DNA of 16,571 nt, taken from the NCBI GenBank assembly GCA_900554875.1, contig USJA01000009.1, forward strand, positions 1 through 16,571, read 5' to 3'. The DNA comes from an uncultured Clostridium sp. (lineage in GTDB: Bacteria > Bacillota > Clostridia > TANB77 > CAG-465). The first letter of the stretch is position 1. Each line of letters starts with the position of its first letter. The notes below the pieces were generated by a model. The model worked only from the letters and a program-made list of their open reading frames with translations, did no database searches and was not told the DNA's origin. A program made the translations under genes and the position numbers. Positions 6,444-12,580 of this stretch are shown here, piece after piece.

Positions 6444-7541
6444 TTAAATAATACTTCCCCCACTTGTAAGTATTAAACTTTTTATCATATTCATTCTCTC
6501 TGGCTCAACATTTTCTTTTAAAATTTGCATATCAATTAATCCTTTATTAAATAAATCAGCAAATGAGCTTTCAAAACTTATAGAACCTATATTTTTTGAA
6601 ACATGTATAGTATCTTCAATATCAGATACACTAAATTTTTCCTGCCTTATTTGTGCAGCTATAACATTATTTACTATCATTATTTCTGGTACCATCATTA
6701 ATGAACCTTTTGTATTTAAAATCAATTTTTGAGAAATAACCATCTTAAGAACAGATGATACTGAATTTTTTATAGCATTTTGTTCAGATGGTTCATACAT
6801 ATTAATAATTCTTTCAACAGTTTCCCCACATGATCTAGTATGTAATGTACCAATAACAAGTCCACCTGATTCTGCTAAATCAATTGCTACATCCATAGTC
6901 TTTCTGTCCCTTATTTCACCTAAAACAGCAATATCTACATCTTCTCTTAATAAATTAATAAGGCCGTTATAATAACTTATTACATCTGATTCTTCTCCAA
7001 TTTCTTTCTGAATAACTATTGATTTATCAGATTCGTGCTCATATTCTATTGGATCCTCTAATGTTACAATTTTTCGATTAACCTCATTATTTATTTCTTG
7101 TACAAAAGCATTCATTGTTGTTGATTTTCCTGAGTTTACCTTACCAGTTACCAAGATAAGTCCACTCTTTATTTTTTTCATTTTCTTTACAACTTCACTT
7201 AATCCCATTTTATCAAGGTCTATTTTCCCATTTGGTATAACCCTTAAAGAAAATACTGGACACCCCTTTGATAGCGATACATTAATTCTATATCTCGTTT
7301 TAATATGTGTATATGAAAAGTCAATTTGTTTTTTTTCATCAAATTTTTTTTCTAAGCCTTTAATTTCATGAAAAAAGCCTTTTAATATCTCATTTAAATC
7401 ACTTATACTTAAAATTTGCTTTTCATTATCAAAAATTAATTTTCTACTTACCCTATATACTGGAACCTGACCTGGAGTAAGGTGTATATCAGTTGCACCC
7501 AATTCAACTGCTCTTGTCAAAATCGGATATATCTTTTCCAT
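6444..7541 (-). CDS. pilT: PilT-like pilus retraction ATPase
   Basis: A hexameric secretion ATPase expected to power pilus retraction on the cytoplasmic face of PilC. The 365 residues show an N-terminal PAS-like domain with the ATDIHL motif (16-21), a Walker A of unusual form GKVNSGKST (133-141; family members usually have G[PA]TGSGKST), an Asp box LEDPIEYEH (161-169), Walker B DIAVLGEIRD (203-212) and a His box GTLHT (231-235). The C-terminal AIRNLIRE retraction motif of classical PilT is not evident, so PilT identity rests on length, the absent N-terminal GspE domain and context; a PilU-like accessory ATPase is possible. RBS AAGGAG lies 9 nt from the ATG. The gene is 16 bp after pilB. Confidence 0.88.
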   Translation of the reverse strand: MEKIYPILTRAVELGATDIHLTPGQVPVYRVSRKLIFDNEKQILSISDLNEILKGFFHEIKGLEKKFDEKKQIDFSYTHIKTRYRINVSLSKGCPVFSLRVIPNGKIDLDKMGLSEVVKKMKKIKSGLILVTGKVNSGKSTTMNAFVQEINNEVNRKIVTLEDPIEYEHESDKSIVIQKEIGEESDVISYYNGLINLLREDVDIAVLGEIRDRKTMDVAIDLAESGGLVIGTLHTRSCGETVERIINMYEPSEQNAIKNSVSSVLKMVISQKLILNTKGSLMMVPEIMIVNNVIAAQIRQEKFSVSDIEDTIHVSKNIGSISFESSFADLFNKGLIDMQILKENVEPERMNMIKSLILTSGGSII

Positions 7542-7557
7542 ATAATTATTCTCCTTT

Positions 7558-9195
7558 TTATAACGTAATTTTATTTTTTAATTCATCTATGGTTGTAATT
7601 CCATCTAGAACTTTTTGAATTCCATCTATAACCATTGGTTTATATTTCGTATTATTTATTGCATGCTCTCTTATTTCAATACTTGACTTTCCTTCTGATA
7701 CCATATCTTTTAAATACTCATCCAAAGATAATACTTCAAAAATTCCAATTCTTTCGTAATATCCTGTGTTATTACATAATTCACAACCAACAGGTTCGTA
7801 TAATTTTGCATTTTTTAAATCAAACTCTACATTACCAAATTTACTTGCTTTTTCAATAAAACTTTTCTCATCATCAGTAAGAATATGCTTTCTCTTACAA
7901 TTATTACAAAGTCTTCTTACCAATCTTTGAGAAACAGTTGTTGCAATGGTTGAAGCAACGTCATAGTTAGAAATTTGCATTTTTCTTATTCTTGTTACAA
8001 CTTCAACAGCATCAATTGTATGTATTGTTGATAATACAAGATGGCCAGTTTGACCAGCTTCTATAGCAATTTTAGCCGTTTCTTCATCTCTTATTTCGCC
8101 AACTAATATTACATCTGGATCTTGCCTTAAAACAGTTCTAAGTGCTGAGGCAAAGGTTATATTTGGAGCAATTTCGACTTGATTTACACCTGGTATTCTT
8201 CGTTCAACTGGATTTTCGATTGATATAATATTAATCTCAGGCCTATTTAGATATTCAATAACACTATATAAAGTAGTAGTTTTTCCTTCACCTGTAGGTG
8301 CTCCTATAACAATCATGCTATTTTTTCTGTTAAAAGCCCTTTCTATTAATTCATCATCCTTAAAAAAACCAAGGTCAAATAGGCTTTTTTTATCAGCATT
8401 CTTTTTAAGTATTCTTAATACAAATTTCTCACCATTTACATTTCTTTGAGATGATACACGAATACTATAGCCACTATAGCTATTGATTGTCCCATCTTGA
8501 TCGTATGCTATTTCCTGGTGCATATTTGACATTGCTTTTAGTCTTCCTATTAGAACATTTTGCCTTGATTTACTAAGTTCAGAGGCAGTAATTAAAATTC
8601 CATCAATTCTATATCTAATCCTAATTTTATTATCCATTGGCTCAAAGTGAATATCGCTAGCCCTTTTTTCAATTGCAGTTAAAATTATATTATCAACTAA
8701 TTTAGTAATGTCCTTTTCTTCCTTATCAATAAAAGTTGTTCCAACCATTCTTACGCCAGATATTTGCCTCATAATAGAAGTATATAATGTTACATATATT
8801 TCCATTTCATATCCCTTATTCATAAGTAATAGTTCAATTTCCCTCACTCTAGCAGTATCTTGGGGAGCTGCAAATGCAACTTTTAATTTATTACCAGATA
8901 TTGCAAATGGAATAACTTTGTAATTAATAATAACGTCTCTTGGCAAGTAGTTAACAGGATTTATTTCTAAATCGTTATCAAGTATAACCGCTTTTGTTTG
9001 AAGTTTATATGAAAGCACATCTAACAACAATTTCTTATCACACATATCTAGAATATCTACAATCTCGGCAAATTTTAAATCTTTATGTTCTTTTTGATAT
9101 TCAAGTACCTTATTAACTTGAGATTCAGTTAAAATTCCCCTTTTTATAAATTCATTACCTATTGGACTTTTTTTTGATTTTATATTTTCAAACAT
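7558..9195 (-). CDS. pilB: Type IV pilus assembly ATPase PilB
   Basis: The extension motor: a cytoplasmic GspE-family hexamer that drives pilin incorporation through PilC. Its 545 residues contain an N-terminal MshEN/GspE-N region (about 8-130), ASDIHFEP (179-186), Walker A GAPTGEGKT (298-306), an Asp box ENPVE (327-331), Walker B DVILVGEIRDEE (361-372), a His box STIHT (389-393), and a four-cysteine zinc module at Cys430, Cys433, Cys471 and Cys474, which is typical of PilB and absent from PilT. RBS AGGAGG is 6 nt from the ATG. It lies 21 bp after the small pilin-like gene and 16 bp before pilT, so all are probably co-transcribed. All residues needed for ATP hydrolysis appear intact. Confidence 0.97.
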   Translation of the reverse strand: MFENIKSKKSPIGNEFIKRGILTESQVNKVLEYQKEHKDLKFAEIVDILDMCDKKLLLDVLSYKLQTKAVILDNDLEINPVNYLPRDVIINYKVIPFAISGNKLKVAFAAPQDTARVREIELLLMNKGYEMEIYVTLYTSIMRQISGVRMVGTTFIDKEEKDITKLVDNIILTAIEKRASDIHFEPMDNKIRIRYRIDGILITASELSKSRQNVLIGRLKAMSNMHQEIAYDQDGTINSYSGYSIRVSSQRNVNGEKFVLRILKKNADKKSLFDLGFFKDDELIERAFNRKNSMIVIGAPTGEGKTTTLYSVIEYLNRPEINIISIENPVERRIPGVNQVEIAPNITFASALRTVLRQDPDVILVGEIRDEETAKIAIEAGQTGHLVLSTIHTIDAVEVVTRIRKMQISNYDVASTIATTVSQRLVRRLCNNCKRKHILTDDEKSFIEKASKFGNVEFDLKNAKLYEPVGCELCNNTGYYERIGIFEVLSLDEYLKDMVSEGKSSIEIREHAINNTKYKPMVIDGIQKVLDGITTIDELKNKITL

Positions 9196-9216
9196 GTTTT
9201 TCCTCCTAGAAATAAT

Positions 9217-9417
9217 TTACTCATTTAAATTCTTTAATGTGTATTCATAAAACTCATCTTTATCATAATTATAAATTTCTTTAAATTTTGAATTATATTT
9301 ATTTTGAGTAATACTGAAATGTTCTGCCTCAGAGTAAACTGACATTGCATATATAAAAAATGCAATAGCTGAAAACATTACAACAAGTATTGCAGATCCC
9401 TTTATATTTTTTTTCAT
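9217..9417 (-). CDS. Very small pilin-like protein (minor pilin, PilX/GspK-like N terminus)
   Basis: Sixty-six residues with a class III prepilin pattern: a short basic leader (MKKNIKG), predicted cleavage after Gly7, then the hydrophobic helix SAILVVMFSAIAFFIYAMSV and only about 35 further, mostly charged residues. There is no Glu at mature position 5 (Val instead), as in the GspK/PilX type of tip pilin, but the globular domain is missing. Its ATG overlaps the preceding stop by four bases (ATGA), indicating translational coupling, and a pilin position between other pilins and pilB supports a genuine gene. A remnant of a longer protein is possible, though no frameshifted continuation is obvious before pilB. 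Confidence 0.75.
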   Translation of the reverse strand: MKKNIKGSAILVVMFSAIAFFIYAMSVYSEAEHFSITQNKYNSKFKEIYNYDKDEFYEYTLKNLNE

Positions 9418-9890
9418 ATTTTATTATCACCTACTGTAACAAAAATTTGTTTTTCTATTTGTTTACCATATTTTTTAAAAGCAATACTAATACATATATT
9501 ATTTACACTTTCTTCACACTCTGTTGCAAAACTTTCCTTAACATCACTTATAGTACTTATACTATCAATACTTAAATTTTCCACATTCTTTACAAGAATA
9601 CCATTATTTTTAAAAATTACTTTTTTTTCTTGGTCATAATAATACTCATCATTGTTTGAGAAAACAATTTTTCCATATATATTATCTACAGAATAACTAT
9701 TTTTTGCACTATTTACTATATTATATTGAAGTTTATCAAATTGTTCATATATATATATATATGCTTTCTCACCCATTTCTTTATAATTCATATTTGTTCC
9801 CATTGAAATTGCAAATACTGTAAAGACAAAGAAAAGTGAAACATATACAACAATAGAATTTAAAGTAATACCAGACTTTCTATTCATCAT
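9414..9890 (-). CDS. Minor pilin (PilW/PilV-like)
   Basis: A 158-residue prepilin: leader MMNRKSG, predicted cleavage after Gly7, hydrophobic helix ITLNSIVVYVSLFFVFTVFAI, then a beta-rich globular domain with two cysteines (in TECEESVNNIC) that could form a disulfide outside the cell. Mature position 5 is Ser, not Glu. The gene overlaps the upstream fusion gene by 11 bases. The second ATG (9887) has better spacing to AAGGTG and may be the true start. It is expected in the tip or initiation complex of the pilus with its two neighbours; exact subclass uncertain. Confidence 0.85.
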   Translation of the reverse strand: MMNRKSGITLNSIVVYVSLFFVFTVFAISMGTNMNYKEMGEKAYIYIYEQFDKLQYNIVNSAKNSYSVDNIYGKIVFSNNDEYYYDQEKKVIFKNNGILVKNVENLSIDSISTISDVKESFATECEESVNNICISIAFKKYGKQIEKQIFVTVGDNKI

Positions 9891-10668
9891 TTTGCACCTT
9901 ACCTTTTAAAGTATCTAAATTGTATTCGTAATCTTTTCCATCAAAATTATATTTTATACTTACATCTATTTTTTTTACAATATTACTATATGAAATATCA
10001 AGTTCACTAAAAGGAGTAACATTTACATACACGTTATAATCAACCCCATTTTTCTCTGTAACAAGACTATACGAATTTAATAAATCATATTTAGTAGCTT
10101 TGCAAGTTTCAATATTCTTTATTGCTAAAGATACAGCTTCACTTTTTGCAATAAGTAACATACTATTTTTATTATAATTTCTAGAAATCACATATGAGGA
10201 AATCAAAAATAGTGTAAAAAGTACCATTGCAATTATAATTTCAGTTATATAAACCCCTCTTTTTTTATTTAATTTATCTTCGTTTATCATTTTTTTCTTC
10301 AAAAAAAGCGTACCAATTAGTACAAATAAGACTGCATACACAACACATACTATAACAAGAGTTATACTAAGATTAAAAATAATAAAAAAAATAAGGTAAA
10401 TTACACCATTTGTTAACTCTAAAATTGGATATCTTATACTTATCTTTTCCTTGCAATATCTACATTTTCCTCCACAGAATATGTAGCTTAAAACAGGAAT
10501 TAAATCAAAGAAGCTAAGATTATGTTTACAATTTGGGCAGTATGATCTTTTTATTAATATATCTTGATTTCTTGGAATTCTATAAGTTGCAAGTGAAAAA
10601 AAACTTCCAAATAAGGTACCTATTACAAACATAAAAAATCCAATTACAATGTTTATATATAGCTCCAT
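9880..10668 (-). CDS. Fusion: N-terminal half of prepilin peptidase joined to a minor prepilin
   Basis: Residues 1-123 match the N-terminal (DiS_P_DiS, methyltransferase-associated) part of prepilin peptidase PilD: first membrane helix GTLFGSFFSLATYRIPR (17-33), a cytoplasmic zinc-type loop with CPNC (44-47), Cys65 and CRYC (69-72), RYPILEL (79-85), then two more helices. The catalytic A24 half, with its two aspartates and GxGD motif, is absent. Instead KKRG (135-138) is followed by VYITEIIIAMVLFTLF, a textbook class III prepilin segment with Glu5 at residue 143, and a ~100-residue pilin globular domain. Topology agrees: three helices from an extracellular N terminus leave KKRG in the cytoplasm, where prepilin leaders belong. 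RBS AAGGAGG precedes the ATG. No stop or frameshift breaks the join. Cleavage at Gly138 by a peptidase encoded elsewhere would release the pilin from the membrane-bound half. Both halves are clear; the purpose is unknown. Confidence 0.88.
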   Translation of the reverse strand: MELYINIVIGFFMFVIGTLFGSFFSLATYRIPRNQDILIKRSYCPNCKHNLSFFDLIPVLSYIFCGGKCRYCKEKISIRYPILELTNGVIYLIFFIIFNLSITLVIVCVVYAVLFVLIGTLFLKKKMINEDKLNKKRGVYITEIIIAMVLFTLFLISSYVISRNYNKNSMLLIAKSEAVSLAIKNIETCKATKYDLLNSYSLVTEKNGVDYNVYVNVTPFSELDISYSNIVKKIDVSIKYNFDGKDYEYNLDTLKGKVQNDE

Positions 10669-10683
10669 CTTTCCTCCTTATAT

Positions 10684-10725
10684 GTTATTTTTACAAAACA
10701 TTAAATAATGTTCTCTAAAAATAAC
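10684..10725 (-). promoter_or_regulatory. Long hairpin just upstream of the fusion-gene ribosome binding site
   Basis: GTTATTTTTA (10684-10693) pairs with TAAAAATAAC (10716-10725), and inside it ACATT pairs with AATGT around a 4-nt loop, separated by a small internal mismatch. The inner AAAACATT...AATGTT unit (10695-10714) closely resembles the hairpin before the major pilin gene (11394-11413), and both lie 26-27 nt upstream of their start codons. Likely an RNA structure affecting stability, processing or translation; inferred from sequence alone. Confidence 0.55.
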
Positions 10726-10740
10726 ACAATATATTGGTAA

Positions 10741-10767
10741 GGTCATATATATCACGTATATATGACC
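10741..10767 (-). promoter_or_regulatory. Perfect 11-bp dyad downstream of the major pilin gene
   Basis: GGTCATATATA (10741-10751) and TATATATGACC (10757-10767) are perfect inverted repeats around TCACG. It lies 38 bp after the pilin stop codon. On the minus strand no T-run follows, so it is not a standard intrinsic terminator. It may partly stop or stabilise the pilin transcript, raising pilin mRNA over the downstream genes, or serve as an operator for a dimeric protein. Confidence 0.5.
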
Positions 10768-10804
10768 TAATTAATCGTATTTTTTAGCTTTTGTTTTTTA
10801 TAAA

Positions 10805-11368
10805 TTATTTAATAACGTCTTCTATTGAATTACTTTCTGAATTTTTAACTTTTACAAATTGGTTAAGTGTTGAATCCAATGCTGATTTATCACTATTTGT
10901 CTTCATCCATGCAGGTACGTTATCCTTTGTTTCAAATACTAGATATACTAAACCTGTATCTACGTCAAGATACCAAGTAGCTCCTGTTATAGCTGGAAGT
11001 GAAATATTTAAAAGAGCTTTAACTTGATCTGTGCCACTATCATCAGTATTAAATGTATAATATTTATCTCCAATACCTGTAGTAGTTACTAAAGCTGTTA
11101 TACCACTAATTGCTTCATCAGAATTATTTTTTCCAGTGAATATATTTTTAGCGTCGTAAGCTCCTTGTGTTTCAGCCATTTTTTTACCATAGTAAAGGCT
11201 TACAGCAGAGTTAATATTTGATCTGTTATCTACAAGTTGTGCTACCCTACTTGAATCAATTGGATTTGTATTTTGATTTAATGTTAAAATAACAACGGCA
11301 GCTAAAATAATTATAACAATAATAGTTACAATTAATACGATTAAAGAAATACCTTGTTTGTTTTTCAT
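10805..11368 (-). CDS. Type IV pilin, probable major subunit
   Basis: A 187-residue prepilin with a very short leader (MKNKQG), predicted cleavage after Gly6, and the helix ISLIVLIVTIIVIIILAAVVILTL, followed by a soluble globular domain. The GISLIVL form without Glu5 (Val at mature position 5) is common in low-GC Gram-positive pilins. Assignment as the major subunit rests on its position between the PilMNOP-like genes and the minor pilins, an especially strong AGGGAGGAAG ribosome binding site, and flanking stem-loops that could isolate or stabilise its transcript. No cysteines are present, so the fold lacks the usual C-terminal disulfide. Which of the four pilin-like proteins is most abundant cannot be proved from sequence. 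Confidence 0.88.
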   Translation of the reverse strand: MKNKQGISLIVLIVTIIVIIILAAVVILTLNQNTNPIDSSRVAQLVDNRSNINSAVSLYYGKKMAETQGAYDAKNIFTGKNNSDEAISGITALVTTTGIGDKYYTFNTDDSGTDQVKALLNISLPAITGATWYLDVDTGLVYLVFETKDNVPAWMKTNSDKSALDSTLNQFVKVKNSESNSIEDVIK

Positions 11369-11391
11369 AAAACTTCCTCCCTATATATATA

Positions 11392-11415
11392 TTAAAACAT
11401 TAAAAAATGTTTTAA
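11392..11415 (-). promoter_or_regulatory. Hairpin upstream of the major pilin ribosome binding site
   Basis: TTAAAACATT and AATGTTTTAA form a perfect 10-bp stem around a 4-nt loop, 24 nt before the pilin ATG. Its core matches 18 of 20 bases of the hairpin before the fusion gene (10695-10714). It falls between the PilP-like stop codon and the pilin gene, and could be an RNA processing or attenuation site. Confidence 0.55.
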
Positions 11416-11421
11416 ACAGTG

Positions 11422-11838
11422 TTATTTATTAGTAGACGGTGGATTTGCAACTCCATCGTTACTATTTGTCGTTTTATTTATTGCTTCATTTTTAGTTTGA
11501 GTTGTAGTTACTGGTTTTGTTGTATTTGAATTGCTTTGACTTACATTTCCTTCAGGTGCAAACGGATCAGTATTACCAGTTTTGTACTGATTATTACTTT
11601 TATATTCTCTCATATCATCACTAGTAACTGAATACTGCTTTTTTAACGGTTCACTTGTGATATCTTTAGTTGATTCAAACGTATATTGTGATTTTGATAT
11701 TTTTTCATAATTAGAAACATTAGCCTTTGTAACAGAAGACTGTTTTGGTAACATTAGCATAAATATAACCACAAAAAAGGCTAACATAACAAGAAAAGAA
11801 ACTCCTAAAGTAATAAAATGGTTTTTGTTAATTTCCAA
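11422..11838 (-). CDS. PilP-like bitopic pilus alignment protein (short)
   Basis: A 138-residue protein with a cytoplasmic stub, one membrane helix (about 8-30) and a low-complexity Ser/Thr/Asn-rich extracytoplasmic tail. The motif NTDPFAPEG (89-97) recalls the RDPFxP segment of PilP and GspC-type proteins, and the gene sits exactly where PilP belongs, after PilO. The folded HR domain by which PilP meets the secretin is missing, which makes sense for a single-membrane cell. The start is a TTG with GGAGGGA 5 nt upstream; no better start exists. The link to PilP is an inference from one short motif plus gene order. Confidence 0.6.
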   Translation of the reverse strand: MEINKNHFITLGVSFLVMLAFFVVIFMLMLPKQSSVTKANVSNYEKISKSQYTFESTKDITSEPLKKQYSVTSDDMREYKSNNQYKTGNTDPFAPEGNVSQSNSNTTKPVTTTQTKNEAINKTTNSNDGVANPPSTNK

Positions 11839-11854
11839 AACTATCCCTCCATTC

Positions 11855-12580
11855 TTATTTATTTATAGATATATTTTTTACTATAACTTTTGTCTTAATG
11901 GTTGTTCCTTCAACATAATCCATAGAAATATTATCAAGTTTAAATCTAAGTGAAGTATCGTTTTCTACTTCAAATATGAAATCTGAAGTATCCATATAAC
12001 TTCCAGTAACCTGAATTGTTAAATTTGATTCTTCAGTTGTGCTATTATCTGATGAGTTTACAACCGTACTATTATTATTTACTGTTTTAGAAGAACTATT
12101 ACTTGATGTTGACTTGTCTGAATTAGAATTAGAAGATGATGACGAACTTGTCTTACTATCTTTTGAATCCTCTTTTTTTGCATTTCCACCAGGTTCAACA
12201 ATTACCAATTCAAGATTGTGTCTTTTTGCATAGTTTCCTAATTTTATCCACATATATTCTAAATTATACATATCTTCAGTTGTGGCCTCTTTTATAACAT
12301 TTACAGTTTCATCACTTATTGAATTATATTTATTTTTTTGCTTATTAAACTCGTTTTCTGATTTTTTCAACTCTTCAATTGTTGAATTATACTTCTCATT
12401 AGAAGAATTCAATTTTTTTTCAGATGATTTTACTTGGCTATATTCTTCAATTAGAGAAGATATCGAATTAATTTTTATAAAGCCTAAATTTAGACCCAAA
12501 AGCATAAAAATTACCAATAAGATAATAATACATCCTAAAATTATTGATGTAACCATTAATTTTTTATTGTTTTGAATCAT
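11855..12580 (-). CDS. pilO: Type IV pilus alignment-complex protein PilO
   Basis: A 241-residue bitopic protein: membrane helix about 8-30, coiled coil about 40-98, a small domain to about 132, a long Ser/Asn-rich linker (134-186) and a C-terminal domain with VTGSYMDTSDFIFEVEN (191-207), which fits the G-x-Y-x5-FI-x2-[VL]E pattern of PilO ferredoxin-like folds. PilO pairs with PilN at the membrane to connect cytoplasmic PilM with the rest of the machine. The ATG overlaps the TGA of the PilM-PilN gene (ATGA), giving translational coupling. The inserted low-complexity linker is unusual for PilO, though Ser/Asn-rich tracts are frequent in AT-rich genomes. Confidence 0.8.
   Translation of the reverse strand: MIQNNKKLMVTSIILGCIIILLVIFMLLGLNLGFIKINSISSLIEEYSQVKSSEKKLNSSNEKYNSTIEELKKSENEFNKQKNKYNSISDETVNVIKEATTEDMYNLEYMWIKLGNYAKRHNLELVIVEPGGNAKKEDSKDSKTSSSSSSNSNSDKSTSSNSSSKTVNNNSTVVNSSDNSTTEESNLTIQVTGSYMDTSDFIFEVENDTSLRFKLDNISMDYVEGTTIKTKVIVKNISINK

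Noticed and set aside
7635..8923. Plus-strand open frames at 7635-7859 and 8708-8923.
   Set aside because: Both lie wholly antisense within pilB, are rich in Leu/Ile/Ser/Phe as expected for reverse frames of AT-rich genes, and match nothing recognisable.
9217..9417. The 66-residue pilin-like frame as a pseudogene.
   Set aside because: It has intact start coupling (ATGA), a coherent leader and helix, and close spacing to pilB; no lost globular domain can be found in other frames. A short functional protein is likelier.
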